Source of the DNA: Shewanella sp. UCD-KL12
GTDB lineage: Bacteria > Pseudomonadota > Gammaproteobacteria > Enterobacterales > Shewanellaceae
Direction: 5' to 3'
Length of the DNA stretch: 64,000 nucleotides
NCBI RefSeq assembly: GCF_001957125.1
Contig: NZ_MPHJ01000001.1
Location: 420,407 to 484,406, forward strand
The position numbers and the translations under genes are program-made. Positions within the stretch are counted from its first letter, which is position 1. Each line of letters starts with the position of its first letter. Shown here piece after piece: positions 52,152-62,840 of this stretch. The notes under the pieces are model-generated. The model was not told the origin of the DNA. It ran no database searches and saw only the letters and a list, made by a program, of their open reading frames with translations.

Positions 52152-53335
52152 GCTGTAGCTAAACTGTTTTCTGCAGTTTGGCGACGAGATATCACTAACA
52201 TGGCTAAAATAATGGCGTAAATAACTGGTATTGCATACATTACCGTTTGTAAGCCAATAATAGATTCAAACATTGAGCTGATGGCTGGACTGAACATTGC
52301 GCCAGCGCTACCACTGATAAGAATATAAGAGACATTCTTACTGCTTGCCTGTTTCACAAAAGATACGCCGTAGGCGATAAAGGCGTTGTACAAGGCCGCA
52401 CAGGCAAAGCCGTAACCGTAAGTCAGGTAACCCATCCACTCAAGCTTATCTGTTGTGACAATTAGACTCGTGATAATAAATGCAAGAGCCATCATTCCCA
52501 TCAAGAAGTGCTGGATCTTAACCCTTGATACGATAACGGTAGAGATGAGCGCTCCAACGAGAGCGGCTGACCAGTATTGAGTAATGATGTTGCCAGCTTC
52601 TTCAAATGGAATATCAAATTTCTCTTTAACGAACATTGGTGCCCAAGTGAGGAAGGTATACAGGGCTAGCATGCCCAGAAACAGACCAATACCAGCACTG
52701 ATAATAGAGAAGTTCCACTCAGATTTTTCTGCGCTTAAATCACCCTTGTCAGCTGATTTTTCACCCTGTCTGTCACAAAGGTCAAAGTTAGTCATTAGTG
52801 CCATCATAGCGGTACCTAATGCCACTAAGCCTACGGCTAAGTAACTATAGCTCCATGACAGTGCATTGCTTAAAGCGTAAGTAGTGATAAGCGGGAAAAC
52901 GACACCTGCCACATTAAAGGTAGCGTCTTGAACCACTAGCATGGTGCTCTGAATTTTGTCTTTCCATACCGATACTACAATCGTACCCGCAATACACAGA
53001 CCAATACCACCGCATAGACCGATAACAGTCATGGCCATCATCACCACGCTGAGTGATGAGGTAAAGTGCAGGGCTGCAGCGCTCAGCGCAATACTTATGT
53101 AACTCAGTAGCGTAATACGTTTAACCCCTATCTTCTCAATTAAGAAGAAGGCGGCGATAGTACCTGCGAGCGCACCACCGTTTAAGAGGGAGAAGATTGA
53201 AGCGACTTCATTGACGTTAGCTGCGAACTTTTCGGCGATGGGCTCTATTAGCATGCCGAACTGAGTGGCAAAGCCTGCCATGATAAAGTTGGCGAGGAAG
53301 CTTAAAATCGTTAAGGATATTTTGTTTTTCATCAT
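52148..53335 (-). CDS. TsgA-like MFS transporter
   Basis: Inner-membrane MFS protein of 395 residues with 12 hydrophobic segments. The start (LTILSFLANFIMAGFATQFGMLIEPIAEKFA) and the SIFSLLNGGALAGTI segment resemble TsgA-type transporters of unknown substrate. It is followed upstream, 142 bases away, by deoD on the same strand, so a nucleoside-related role is possible but unproven. Confidence 0.75.
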   Translation of the reverse strand: MMKNKISLTILSFLANFIMAGFATQFGMLIEPIAEKFAANVNEVASIFSLLNGGALAGTIAAFFLIEKIGVKRITLLSYISIALSAAALHFTSSLSVVMMAMTVIGLCGGIGLCIAGTIVVSVWKDKIQSTMLVVQDATFNVAGVVFPLITTYALSNALSWSYSYLAVGLVALGTAMMALMTNFDLCDRQGEKSADKGDLSAEKSEWNFSIISAGIGLFLGMLALYTFLTWAPMFVKEKFDIPFEEAGNIITQYWSAALVGALISTVIVSRVKIQHFLMGMMALAFIITSLIVTTDKLEWMGYLTYGYGFACAALYNAFIAYGVSFVKQASSKNVSYILISGSAGAMFSPAISSMFESIIGLQTVMYAIPVIYAIILAMLVISRRQTAENSLATA

Positions 53336-53477
53336 CTGTACCTAGTTGTCGTTTTAAAGGCTCGCAGTCGATTCACCATTTGTTTTTTTTGGGGCTAGCT
53401 TTAAAGAGTCGCTGCCATGAGTGATATCGGGTTTACTGCGAGCGTTAGCTGAAATATCTACACTTTTATATCTGCTT

Positions 53478-54182
53478 CTAACTACAAGCTGTCTCTAGCG
53501 CTAATTCAATCATCTGATTAAATGACAGTTGACGCTCCTCGGCTGTTGTTTCTTCGCCTGTTATGCAGTGATCTGACACAGTTAAAATAGCTAAAGATTC
53601 GATACCTTGTTGATGGGCTAAGCCGTAAAGTCCTGCCACTTCCATATCGACGCCTAACACGCCAAAACGCTCTAGGGCTGGGATCATGTCTTCATCGGGA
53701 TCGTAATACATGTCACCACTGAAGATATTACCCACTTTAACGCTGATATTTTTATCAGATGCTGCCATAAAGGCTTTATGCAGCAGATCAAAAGTGGCTG
53801 AGGTCGCCATCTGGTAGCCGCTGCTACGCTTAGCATTAGTCGGCGAGTCAGTCCCTGCCGCTTGCGCTAAAATGACATCATGCAGTTTCACATCTTTCTG
53901 GGTTGCGCCTAAGCTGCCGACACGAATAATGCGCTTAACACCGAAATCATTAATCAGCTCATGAGCGTACAACACCATAGAGGGAATACCCATGCCATGC
54001 CCCATGACTGAGATGCGTTGGCCTTTATAGAACCCTGTGTAACCTAGCATATTGCGAATGTTGGTCACTTCTACCGCATCTTCAAGGAAGGTTTCGGCAA
54101 TATATTTAGCGCGAAGGGGATCGCCCGGCATGATGATGGTCTCGGCAAAGTCGCCTCTGTTACCGCTGATATGTGCAGTCAT
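53478..54182 (-). CDS. deoD: Purine nucleoside phosphorylase (DeoD type)
   Basis: Hexameric-type purine nucleoside phosphorylase, 234 residues, cleaving purine (deoxy)ribonucleosides with phosphate in the cytoplasm. Motifs: GDPLRAKYIAE phosphate loop, GHGMGIPSMVLYAHELI, RVGSLGATQ, GVDMEVAGLYGLA and the catalytic Asp in VSDH. The ATG at 54182 (AGAGAG upstream) gives the family start MTAHISGNRGDFAETI; the longer open frame to 54263 is rejected. No deoA, B or C adjoins it. Confidence 0.95.
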   Translation of the reverse strand: MTAHISGNRGDFAETIIMPGDPLRAKYIAETFLEDAVEVTNIRNMLGYTGFYKGQRISVMGHGMGIPSMVLYAHELINDFGVKRIIRVGSLGATQKDVKLHDVILAQAAGTDSPTNAKRSSGYQMATSATFDLLHKAFMAASDKNISVKVGNIFSGDMYYDPDEDMIPALERFGVLGVDMEVAGLYGLAHQQGIESLAILTVSDHCITGEETTAEERQLSFNQMIELALETACS

Positions 54183-54511
54183 ACTTATTCTCTCTTTTTC
54201 GCAACAGTTTAAAGTTGCTCTGTGGCAGTTCGATTCATTTAGCTGATTTAATGAGTGGCTCAACCAAATGTTCTTAATGCACCCGATAGTAAATCTGACT
54301 GAAACAGAGGGATTAGGACAAAAGTCCGCTTGGAGTGTAAATAGGTATCTTTTATCGATTGAGTCAATATTAAAAGTGAAAGAGTACGCAAGAGGAGTTT
54401 TAAAAATGAAGGAATATTGATCATTAAGCGAAAATAAAGGCTATATGGGTATGAAGTATACCATTTCATGTGCTTATACTTTCTTTAGCATATAGCCAGT
54501 TCTTCAGTTCA

Positions 54512-54952
54512 TTACTCTACTGGGGGTACGAAAGTCCCACATGATTCAGTTTCAACTGGAGGTACTTCGCCATCACACATTAGCATAGCTGCTAATGGGC
54601 CACTTTCACCAGAGACTCGACAATCATCAGCATCTCTAGTGTACATATCTGACATAGATTCAAATGTAGGCTGGTCTTGATCATCTAAAACAGGATCTCC
54701 AAATTCATCTACAATCGGTACTGAGTAATCACACTCCTCCTCATCACCAGTCATGTGATTAAGGTGCCCTTTACCATTATGGCTAACGTTTAAAAGTTTC
54801 CAAATTAAGCTTGTAGACGCTTCATCTGTCATATCGTCAGTGACTTCACAGCCACAGTGAAATAACTCTGTTTTGGGCTGTTTTGCCATTGTTGCACCTG
54901 ATGCAAACATGAACATTAAGCAGCCGAGGATTATTCCAATTTTTTTACACAT
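54512..54952 (-). CDS. Secreted acidic Cys-rich hypothetical protein
   Basis: A 146-residue exported protein: signal peptide with cleavage expected after TMA (about residue 23), then an acidic body with seven cysteines (HCGCEV, EECDY, DDCRV, LMCDG, ESCGTF) and a closing PPVETESCGTFVPPVE. GAGGTGAC ribosome-binding site. Low-complexity Asp/Glu stretches (DEFGDPVLDDQDQP) may bind calcium, which is speculation. No family recognised. Single gene. Confidence 0.65.
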   Translation of the reverse strand: MCKKIGIILGCLMFMFASGATMAKQPKTELFHCGCEVTDDMTDEASTSLIWKLLNVSHNGKGHLNHMTGDEEECDYSVPIVDEFGDPVLDDQDQPTFESMSDMYTRDADDCRVSGESGPLAAMLMCDGEVPPVETESCGTFVPPVE

Positions 54953-55477
54953 TTTGTCACCTCATGTCTTTTATTTTTGCTAGCGAATGATTATTAGCTA
55001 GCTTTTGAAAAGCTAATCACAATGCTATGACAAATGGTGTCCATGTCAGTCCATAATCTCTTCAACGTTCCCTATTGACATTGAAAATTAGATACCCAGT
55101 AAGTTTAGTTAAAAACTTGCAATTTACATGTGAAACGGCCTGTTTCACTGCATTCTGGCAATGAGTTCTAGTTGGCTAATCTTGGTTTTTCTAAGCAGAA
55201 AATTAAAGGCTAAAGTGAGGTGAGTAAATTTGTGAATTTCTATAGTGACTTAGAGGGGGCTGCAGTAACATTGTTTAAACATACCTTGTTACATTTATCG
55301 AGTTTCATTAGTAATAAAAAGCTTAATAAATGGGATGGATTTAGCATTTTGCACTGTATTTTGCACTGTATTTTGCACTGGGATAGCAGTGTCTGGACTC
55401 GCGGGAGAAATGCAAATAAGCCCGCTATAACGGACTTATTTACATGTGATTGGCAGTTAAGCACTCAATTTGAGGCT
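54953..55477. other. Gene-free region with 12-bp repeat
   Basis: A 525-base stretch between the Cys-rich protein gene and the TonB receptor end. It holds three tandem copies of ATTTTGCACTGT (55346-55380, last copy with one mismatch). Frames on both strands across it have no ribosome-binding site or protein-like composition. No terminator is clear. Confidence 0.4.
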
Positions 55478-57547
55478 TTAAATCTTATAACTGACCCCAA
55501 ACTTTAGCGTTCTTGGCTTACCGACATTCACCTCTCCGTTTTCGCCGCCACCTAAGTAGTCAGTATCAAATAGATTCTCAACTTTTAGTCTTAGTTGCAG
55601 GTCATTTCCGGCCACTGGCAGTATGTAGCTGATACCTGTGTCGATGCGGGTGTAAGCTGACTTCTCGAAGCTGTTATCACCGTCGCCGAAACGTGCGCCT
55701 TCGTAGAAGGCGCCTAAGTTAAAAGCTGCTCGTTCTGTGATGGAGTACTTGGCCCAGATAGAGGCTGTCCACTCAGGTACATCTTCGGGGCGATTGCCTT
55801 CAAATTCATCATGGCTGGTGTATTCTGCATCCAGATACATAAGTGAAGTTATCAGTGATAAGTCATCGTTGATCTGGCCAATGGCGCCTAACTCGACTCC
55901 CTTGTGACGCTGCACGCCGCCTTGGGTGGTAATAGGTTCATCGGATGAGCCTTGATTGACTATGATATTACTGCGCTTGATATCAAATAGTGCGGCATTG
56001 AGGCGGACTTTGCCTGATAACAGCTCCCATTTAGTGCCTAGCTCATACATCTCACCTTTGATTGGATCGAGCTCAGTGCCAAAGCTTGCATCTTCATCAT
56101 CCAGAACGCGGCCCTGTGGCTCGAAACTTTCGCTGTAATTGGCATAAATAGAGGCATAACTTGTCGGGTGGTAGATGATCCCTAGTTTAGGCAGGACAGA
56201 CTGGTTATCTGCATCGGTCTTTTCCTGTTTATCGAAGCGTACCCCAAGGAGCACCTGCCATTGGTCGTTGAAGGTGATCAGGTCTTGAGCAAACACACCA
56301 TAGTATTTGTAGTGCTCTGACTCTGACTTACCATCGGCATAGTCTAGATCAGGTTGTGGCACTATGATGCCAGTATCGATATTACCTGAGTCCATTTTAC
56401 CTTTGACTTTCAAGGAGCTGTATTCGTGCTTGAGATAGTTACCACCGAAGAGCAGATCATGTTGCATGCTGCCAATTTCTAGGGTGCCGACTAAGTCAAA
56501 ATAGAAGGATTGTTGCTGCCAATCTTCCAGCTTGTTGTAAGGTTTGTTTTTGTAGCTGCCGGTATCGGGGTCATAGCTGCCGGTTTGTGGCTTGCTTTCC
56601 CAGCGTTCACGTTCGTTATGTTGCTTGTTGTAGCCAGCGTCGATATTCCAATCGTCGCTTAATTGGTAACTGATGTCAGCACCATAGTTTTCACTCTGGG
56701 CATCAATCTTTGTCCAGGGCATATCCCAGATGGTTTCATTACCGCCAATAACATTACCCTGCTCATCGACAAGTGCGCCGCTGTCTTGGCCGGCGAGTTC
56801 ATCGGATTTGTCATAGTGCAGCGACAGAGTCAGATCATCGCTGATATCGAAATCAGTCATCAGGCTGCCAACGAAGAAGTCACTCTCTTGTGCGCTGCCA
56901 TCTTGATATTCACGCCAGTTTTTGTTCTCTTGCTTTTCAACGATGGCGCGGTAACGTATGGTTTGCGCTTCATTTAAGCTGCCACCTGCATCAAGCATGC
57001 CTCGCAGTGAGCCATTGTCATCGCCTTTAATGCCTATCTCTAGAAATGAATCATAGGTAGGATTTTTGGTCACCAGGTTAACTAATCCGCCAGGCGTAGA
57101 CTGACCGTAGAGTAGACTTGATGGGCCTTTAAGCACTTCAATACTCTCCATAAGTGCCATAGGTAAACGGTATTTAGAGAAGTGCTGGTGGCCATCTTTC
57201 AATAAGTTGGTGCTCTCATCTAAGCTAAAGCCTCGTAGACTGAACCTTTCTCTGTCGGTAGTGACTCGACCAATGGAGACACTGGCATCATTTTTTAATG
57301 CATCGCCTAAGGTTAACACCATCTGGTCATCCATAATCTCTGTAGGGATGACGGTGACAGATTGTGGCGTATCTAACAGGGATACATCAGATCGCATTGC
57401 AGCATGGGCTTGATCTGTTTTGTAGTGTTGCTGCTGGCCAACAACCGTGATCACTTCGATATCTTGATTAGTTTGAGTTGCGGCAAACGCACTTGAGTTA
57501 AGCGTAGCTGCGATGGCTATGCTGATTAATGTTACTTGGGTTTTCAT
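55478..57547 (-). CDS. TonB-dependent siderophore receptor
   Basis: Outer-membrane receptor of 689 residues. Signal peptide cut after AFA (22), a TonB-box-like ITVVGQQ region, plug domain (about 50-165, with SVTVIPTEIMDDQ and ALMESIEVLKGPSSLLYGQSTPGG shortened pattern), then a 22-strand barrel ending GVSYKI. The FhuA-like siderophore subclass is suggested by the plug sequence. A Fur-like box at 57687-57705 lies about 140 bases upstream. No siderophore biosynthesis or ABC uptake genes adjoin it, so it probably takes up a foreign or distantly encoded siderophore. Confidence 0.92.
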   Translation of the reverse strand: MKTQVTLISIAIAATLNSSAFAATQTNQDIEVITVVGQQQHYKTDQAHAAMRSDVSLLDTPQSVTVIPTEIMDDQMVLTLGDALKNDASVSIGRVTTDRERFSLRGFSLDESTNLLKDGHQHFSKYRLPMALMESIEVLKGPSSLLYGQSTPGGLVNLVTKNPTYDSFLEIGIKGDDNGSLRGMLDAGGSLNEAQTIRYRAIVEKQENKNWREYQDGSAQESDFFVGSLMTDFDISDDLTLSLHYDKSDELAGQDSGALVDEQGNVIGGNETIWDMPWTKIDAQSENYGADISYQLSDDWNIDAGYNKQHNERERWESKPQTGSYDPDTGSYKNKPYNKLEDWQQQSFYFDLVGTLEIGSMQHDLLFGGNYLKHEYSSLKVKGKMDSGNIDTGIIVPQPDLDYADGKSESEHYKYYGVFAQDLITFNDQWQVLLGVRFDKQEKTDADNQSVLPKLGIIYHPTSYASIYANYSESFEPQGRVLDDEDASFGTELDPIKGEMYELGTKWELLSGKVRLNAALFDIKRSNIIVNQGSSDEPITTQGGVQRHKGVELGAIGQINDDLSLITSLMYLDAEYTSHDEFEGNRPEDVPEWTASIWAKYSITERAAFNLGAFYEGARFGDGDNSFEKSAYTRIDTGISYILPVAGNDLQLRLKVENLFDTDYLGGGENGEVNVGKPRTLKFGVSYKI

Positions 57548-57686
57548 ATGCTAAACCTAAATGGCTCAATGCGTGTTGCTTTTCCTTAAGCCTGAGATGA
57601 AGAACCGACGTTAGCCGCATCATTTCTTCCGCGCAATTATGAGGTATATGGTGAATGTGAGAATTGGTTTTTGCGGATGTTAATGC

Positions 57687-57705
57687 TAATCAATCTCGTT
57701 ATCAA
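57687..57705. promoter_or_regulatory. Fur-like box upstream of TonB receptor
   Basis: On the minus strand GATAACGAGATTGATTAGC matches 14 of 19 bases of the Fur consensus. It is in the 276-base gap upstream of the receptor gene, consistent with iron-repressed expression. Confidence 0.55.
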
Positions 57706-57823
57706 GGTTTGCAATGTAAAGATGTAATTTGTTTAAGGCTTAATGCTAGTGCTGTGAAATATGTCACAAATGTAACAGTTGTGGTGGGTGGAATTTAAGC
57801 ACAATCAGTTTGTTACACGGTAT

Positions 57824-59332
57824 TTATTCCAAGATTAAGGCCATTATCTCAGCTGTTTTTTGCTGCATTAACCCTCTATTGCCTTTCGTTTCGACGTTAA
57901 GCCTGACTAAGGGCTCAGTTTGTGAGCAACGTAAATTAAAGCGCCATAGATGTGCGGCGTTTGAGGTTGGTGTGTTGAGACCTGTCTCTGGTATTGGCTC
58001 TGATTCTGAGCCTGATTCTGGCTCTGGTTTTGATTCTAAGAAGGTCATGCTGAGTCCGTCAGTGTCATCTATATCCACAATTTCGAACTCTTTAGCGTCT
58101 AGCTTGGTATGCAAGGTATGGGCTTCATAGTGGCTGCGCACTTTGGCTATGGCAGCTTTGGGATCGTCAATGCTGGCGTTTATCTCGCCTGATGATGGGT
58201 AGGTGCTGATCCGCTGAGCTACGGCTTGTGAAAGTGTGAGGCCTTGGTTAGCTAAAAGCTCGATGACGAGCAGCCAAGGGATCATGCCTGAGTCGCAATA
58301 GTTAAAATCACGGAAATAGTGATGAGCACTCATCTCACCACCATAGATCGCATCATGTTGACGCATAAGTTGCTTGATGTAAGCGTGGCCCGCTTTAGAT
58401 TGAATCGCACTTCCTGCATTTTCATCACAGAGTGCTTGGGTGTTCCATATTAGCCTTGGGTCATGAACAATTTTTGCGCCTTTTTCTTTGAGTAAAAATG
58501 CTTCGGCTAACAGCCCGACGATATAATAGCCTTCGATAAACTGACCGTTCTCATCGAACAGAAAACAGCGGTCAAAGTCACCGTCCCATGCGATACCCAT
58601 GTCAGCCTTATGTTCAATGATGGCATCTGATGTTGTCTGACGGTTTTCGATTAATAATGGGTTGGGGATGCCGTTAGGGAAGGTGCCATCAGCTTGATGG
58701 TGAATTTTGATAAATTCAATTGGCACATTTTGGTTAAGCAACTCAGCTTCTATCGCATCCAGCGCGTGGCCGGCACTGCCATTGCCCGCATTGACGACTA
58801 ATCTTATTGGCTTGCACTCAAGCTGAGTAGATAAGTTTTCACCGTTTATATAGCTCAGCATATGCTGGACATATTCAGCCATCACACAGACTTTTTTATA
58901 GCTTCCTCTAATAAGCGGTTTGGGCTTAAAAGTTTGATATTCAGCAAGTTGCTGTATCTGCGTTAGGCCATTATCCCGAGCGATTGGGCGTGAATCTGAG
59001 GTCACCAGTTTCATACCGTTATAATCGATAGGGTTATGACTCGCTGTGACTTCTATGCCGCCATTGAGTTTCAGATAAGCGGTCGCAAAGTAGATCTCCT
59101 CAGTGCCTGTCATACCAAGGTCTAAAACATCGACGCCACTGTCTCTAAGGCCATTAGCCAATGCTGTTTTTAGACCTTCTGAGCTGAGGCGACAGTCTCC
59201 TCCAACTACCACGGTATCGGCATTGATGACTTCAGCAAACGCACGACCGATACGGTAAGCTATCTCTTCATTGAGCTCGGCGCCGAGTTTGCCGCGAATA
59301 TCATAAGCTTTGAAACAGGTCAGTGAGTTCAT
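57824..59332 (-). CDS. manB: Phosphomannomutase (ManB/CpsG type) with acidic insertion
   Basis: Four-domain phosphohexomutase of 502 residues converting mannose-6-phosphate to mannose-1-phosphate. Phosphoserine Ser98 in [13 protein letters not shown], metal-binding DGDFDRC, and substrate motif [10 protein letters not shown] are present, as is [12 protein letters not shown]. Between DGLSMTF and HLWRFNLR there is an unusual insertion of about 25 residues (about 430-455), rich in Ser, Glu and Pro, encoded by a degenerate short repeat. It is the second gene of a pair with manC for GDP-mannose synthesis (exopolysaccharide or LPS). Confidence 0.93.
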   Translation of the reverse strand: MNSLTCFKAYDIRGKLGAELNEEIAYRIGRAFAEVINADTVVVGGDCRLSSEGLKTALANGLRDSGVDVLDLGMTGTEEIYFATAYLKLNGGIEVTASHNPIDYNGMKLVTSDSRPIARDNGLTQIQQLAEYQTFKPKPLIRGSYKKVCVMAEYVQHMLSYINGENLSTQLECKPIRLVVNAGNGSAGHALDAIEAELLNQNVPIEFIKIHHQADGTFPNGIPNPLLIENRQTTSDAIIEHKADMGIAWDGDFDRCFLFDENGQFIEGYYIVGLLAEAFLLKEKGAKIVHDPRLIWNTQALCDENAGSAIQSKAGHAYIKQLMRQHDAIYGGEMSAHHYFRDFNYCDSGMIPWLLVIELLANQGLTLSQAVAQRISTYPSSGEINASIDDPKAAIAKVRSHYEAHTLHTKLDAKEFEIVDIDDTDGLSMTFLESKPEPESGSESEPIPETGLNTPTSNAAHLWRFNLRCSQTEPLVRLNVETKGNRGLMQQKTAEIMALILE

Positions 59333-59405
59333 GGCTTCTCTCTTACTACTCTTACTTCTCTTATTTCAATTATCTGTTTCATTTGATATTGCATTCTCTA
59401 TACCG

Positions 59406-60875
59406 CTAGTTTCTGCCGTACTTGTCTTGAAAGCGTATGATATCGTCTTCGCCCAAATAACTGCCAGATTGCACCTCAATCAACTCAAGGGGGAGTTTGC
59501 CTGGGTTCTCTAAGGAGTGGACCATGCCTATGGGGATATAGGTTGATTGATTCTCGCTGAGCAACAGCTCTTCATCGCCTTTAGTTATTTTGGCGGTACC
59601 AGACACCACAATCCAATGTTCAGCTCTGTGATGGTGCATCTGTAAGGATAGTTTCTCTCCCGGATTTACCGAAATGCGTTTAACTAAGAATCGCTCACCA
59701 GCATCAATCGCATCATATTTGCCCCAAGGGCGATAAACCTGCTTATGTTGCATCAGCTCTGGGCGCTGCTCTTGGTCAAGTTGCTCAACAATGGCTTTGA
59801 CTTGCTGTACATCTGATTGCTTAGCGATTAATACTGCATCTTTAGTTTCAACGACCACCATATCCTCAAGTCCTATGGTGGTAACTAGCTTATCTTGTGC
59901 GTGGATATAACTGTTACGGGTATTGTTGGCTATTACATCACCGCGAATAGCATTACCTTGAGGGTCTTTATTCGAGACCTCCCATAAAGAGTGCCAGCTG
60001 CCAACATCACTCCAGGAGCAATCCAATGGCACTACTATAGCTTTACTGGATGTTGACTTGTCATTACATAGGGGCTCCATCACGGCGTAATCGATAGAGT
60101 CTGCATGGCAAGCTTCAAAAGCATTTCGGTCGATGCGGATAAAGTCTAGGTCTGATTGAGTGTTGGCAATCGCCAGCTCGCAGGCACTATAGATTTCGGG
60201 TTGATGATTTTTTAGCTCGGTGAGGTATACGCTGGCTTTAAACATGAAGATGCCACTGTTCCAGTAATAGTCACCGCTCTTAAGGTAGTGCTTGGCTGTT
60301 TCTAAGTCAGGCTTTTCGACAAACCTATCGATTGTAAAAGGGGTTTTGTCTAGTGCTGATGCGTCTTGGTTAGCTGCGCTGAAAGCTGAGCCACGTTTGA
60401 TGTAGCCATAGCCTGTTTCAGCTTTCGTCGGTACAACCCCAAAAGTAACGAGTTTGTTTGCTTCAGCAAGTGCTGTGGCCGACGCTAAGGTTTGGCAAAA
60501 AGCCGCTTCATCTTTAATCACATGGTCGGCTGCAAGAACAAGTAAAACAGGGTCTTGGCCACTCTTTAATGCCTGTAAGGCTGCAATTGCGATAGCTGGC
60601 GCAGTATTTCGACCAACAGGCTCTAAGATGATGCCGCTATGCTTGAGTTGAGCTGCTCTAAGTTGCTCGGCAACAGAGAACCTATGCTCTTCGTTACAGA
60701 TGATTAATGGCGCTTGATTATCTAATCCTGATAGCCGCAGCAAGGTGGCTTGTAGCATTGAGTCTTCGCCATCTAAAGTCAGAAATTGTTTTGGGAAGCG
60801 CTGACGAGATAGGGGCCACAGGCGAGTGCCACTGCCACCTGCCATTACTACAGGTAAAATCATTTTATTATCCAT
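59406..60875 (-). CDS. manC: Mannose-1-phosphate guanylyltransferase / mannose-6-phosphate isomerase
   Basis: Bifunctional enzyme of 489 residues. N-terminal nucleotidyltransferase with the signature [13 protein letters not shown] (12-24) and FPKQF, C-terminal cupin isomerase domain (about 375-480) with [16 protein letters not shown] metal-binding site. Together with manB, 73 bases downstream, it makes GDP-mannose. No glycosyltransferases or gmd/fcl genes adjoin it, so the final sugar use is not shown here. Confidence 0.95.
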   Translation of the reverse strand: MDNKMILPVVMAGGSGTRLWPLSRQRFPKQFLTLDGEDSMLQATLLRLSGLDNQAPLIICNEEHRFSVAEQLRAAQLKHSGIILEPVGRNTAPAIAIAALQALKSGQDPVLLVLAADHVIKDEAAFCQTLASATALAEANKLVTFGVVPTKAETGYGYIKRGSAFSAANQDASALDKTPFTIDRFVEKPDLETAKHYLKSGDYYWNSGIFMFKASVYLTELKNHQPEIYSACELAIANTQSDLDFIRIDRNAFEACHADSIDYAVMEPLCNDKSTSSKAIVVPLDCSWSDVGSWHSLWEVSNKDPQGNAIRGDVIANNTRNSYIHAQDKLVTTIGLEDMVVVETKDAVLIAKQSDVQQVKAIVEQLDQEQRPELMQHKQVYRPWGKYDAIDAGERFLVKRISVNPGEKLSLQMHHHRAEHWIVVSGTAKITKGDEELLLSENQSTYIPIGMVHSLENPGKLPLELIEVQSGSYLGEDDIIRFQDKYGRN

Positions 60876-61016
60876 GATGTTGCGATTTTCATTGGCTGGC
60901 TGTTCAACTTAGTCGTTGGTTAAAGATAGAGATAAGAAGTTGATAGGATAATAGCATCAAGCTGTGCTTTACCTATAACCAAAGCCGTCATAATCAGGGA
61001 AAGTTATGCCCACTGA

Positions 61017-61775
61017 TCATAGTTTCTGTGTTGGGGGGAGGGCATTATGTTGCTGATAGATTTTTTCAATGCGGCCAGATTGTGTCATATCTAAAAGGGC
61101 TTTTTCTAAGGCTGCTTTGACTTTTATGTCAGCAGAAAACTTTGAGAAGCCATAGTAGATGCCGACATTCTGTTTATGTCTATAATTTGCATAAGCATAG
61201 TCGGTGAAACCTATCTGTTTAAAGGCTTGCTCTATTGATGTTTTATCGAGCACTATCATAATATCAAATCTATTTGCAGCAAACATACTCGACATATTTT
61301 TATCATCTAACAGTAAGACTTTATTGAGCTTAAGGTCGTTATTGAATGCTTTAAAGTAAGCGGTATTTCTTTTGACTCCTATCTCATATTTGTAAAGGTC
61401 ATTATAGCTGTTTACTCGATTTTCAAAGCCTTTGCGTACTAAAAATAGTATATCTTTTTGTTGTAAGCCTATAGGGCCTAAATAATCGATAAACTTTTCT
61501 CTCTGCTCAGTTTTTATGACTCTTGGCACTATGTCTATTTTACCATTTTGTAAGTCTTTTAAGCTTCTGGCAAATGGGGCTATTCGCCACTTTATTTTAT
61601 AGCCTATCTCACTGGCTGCTTCATTGAGGATATCTTTCAAGGGACCAAAGGAGTCATTTTGATCAATAATCATCTGAGGAGGTCTGTGCCTGATATCAGC
61701 CGTGAGCAATTTTTCTTGGGCTGAAGAGATACAGGTAAATGTTAGCAAAAACAAACAGAGAAAAAGTTTGAGCAT
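61017..61775 (-). CDS. Periplasmic family-3 solute-binding protein
   Basis: A 252-residue exported protein, signal peptide ending near SSA (19). Sequence pattern of the SBP_bac_3 fold: PPQMIIDQNDSFGPLKDILNEAASEIGY near the start, then a two-lobe alternation with LKDLQNGKIDIVPRVIKTEQR and a late LLDMTQSGRIEKIYQQH helix. No permease or ATPase gene is adjacent, so it may serve as a stand-alone sensor or an orphan binding protein, as is common for this family in related bacteria. Ligand unknown. Confidence 0.85.
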   Translation of the reverse strand: MLKLFLCLFLLTFTCISSAQEKLLTADIRHRPPQMIIDQNDSFGPLKDILNEAASEIGYKIKWRIAPFARSLKDLQNGKIDIVPRVIKTEQREKFIDYLGPIGLQQKDILFLVRKGFENRVNSYNDLYKYEIGVKRNTAYFKAFNNDLKLNKVLLLDDKNMSSMFAANRFDIMIVLDKTSIEQAFKQIGFTDYAYANYRHKQNVGIYYGFSKFSADIKVKAALEKALLDMTQSGRIEKIYQQHNALPPTQKL

Positions 61776-62041
61776 CGCCTCTCCAAAGTGATTCGTGAAA
61801 TTGATACCAATAACTATAGCGACATAATCTTATCAGCAAACTAATGTTTAACAGCTTATTAGTTAAACCTTAATTACTTGTACCCGAAAAGCGTTAATTT
61901 GCTACCCCCTAAAAGTCTAAATATGAAGGTGTATTGATTTGAATGCTGTCCGCGCGTACTCCATCTCCCTAAGAGTTGACCGCAATGGGTAGAAAGCGAT
62001 AATGTCCCACTGTTAATCACTCAGTTTTTAGTTCGTTCATT

Positions 62042-62758
62042 ATGCGTCTTGATAAATTTCTCTGTAAAAGTACCGAATATTCACGTAAGCAAGCCATAGA
62101 GCAGATAGAGCAAGGCTTTGTCACTGTGAATGGAGAGGCGATCATAACCCCTGAGACACAGGTACATGAAAACAATACTATCTTGCATAATGGCCAGCGC
62201 CTTGTTGCTCGCCCTTCACGTTACATCATGCTAAACAAGTCTATGCATACCCTTTGTTCCAATGTTGACGGTGATTATCCGTCGGTGATGAACTGTATTG
62301 ATGTAGAAAGAAGCTGGGATCTACATATTGCAGGGCGATTAGATGCTGATACCACAGGGCTACTGCTGCTGACTGACGATGGACGTTGGTCATTTAATAT
62401 TATCAACCCTAAGTACCACTGTGAAAAGGTTTATCGAGTACGCCTGCGCGATCCTATAACAGAAGATAATGCCGATGAGCTAGTAGCTCGCTTCGCTAAA
62501 GGTCTTCAGCTTCAAGGGGAAGAAAAATTAACCTTGCCAGCCAGCTTAAAGGTTGTATCTCCAAAAGTGGTATTACTTACCATTAGCGAAGGGCGCTACC
62601 ATCAGGTTAAGCGCATGTTTTTTACTGTGGGTAATCGCGTTGTTGGCTTGCATCGAGAACAAATAGGGGGATTACAACTTGATGTTGAACCGGGGCTGTG
62701 GCGCTATTTGACTGAAGATGAAGTGAGTGGTTTTAACAATAAAAACAGCGAGCATTAA
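62042..62758 (+). CDS. rsuA: 16S rRNA pseudouridine(516) synthase
   Basis: RsuA-family pseudouridine synthase, 238 residues: N-terminal S4 RNA-binding domain (1-50: MRLDKFLCKSTEYSRKQAIE) and catalytic domain with Asp101 in GRLDADTTGLLLLT, and RYHQVKRMF. Length and S4 domain fit RsuA rather than RluE, which lacks S4. Single gene; an imperfect hairpin overlaps its stop codon. Confidence 0.93.
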   Translation: MRLDKFLCKSTEYSRKQAIEQIEQGFVTVNGEAIITPETQVHENNTILHNGQRLVARPSRYIMLNKSMHTLCSNVDGDYPSVMNCIDVERSWDLHIAGRLDADTTGLLLLTDDGRWSFNIINPKYHCEKVYRVRLRDPITEDNADELVARFAKGLQLQGEEKLTLPASLKVVSPKVVLLTISEGRYHQVKRMFFTVGNRVVGLHREQIGGLQLDVEPGLWRYLTEDEVSGFNNKNSEH

Positions 62759-62770
62759 CTCACTGTTTTT
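62741..62770. terminator. Terminator overlapping rsuA stop
   Basis: AAAAACAGCGAG (62741-62752) pairs with CTCACTGTTTTT (62759-62770) with one mismatch. The A- and T-runs suit both directions, so it could serve rsuA and the convergent DUF3300 gene. Confidence 0.7.
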
Positions 62771-62840
62771 AATTTAGCTAGTTTCTCTTTTTAGCTTCGC
62801 TATAGCCGTAGCCCTCGTTTAGCCTGGGCTTAGACTTATA

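Noticed and set aside
55220-55507. 95-codon plus-strand frame and a 74-codon minus-strand frame across the 12-bp repeat
   Set aside because: Both are built partly from the tandem repeat, one overlaps the TonB receptor end, and neither has a start signal or protein-like composition.
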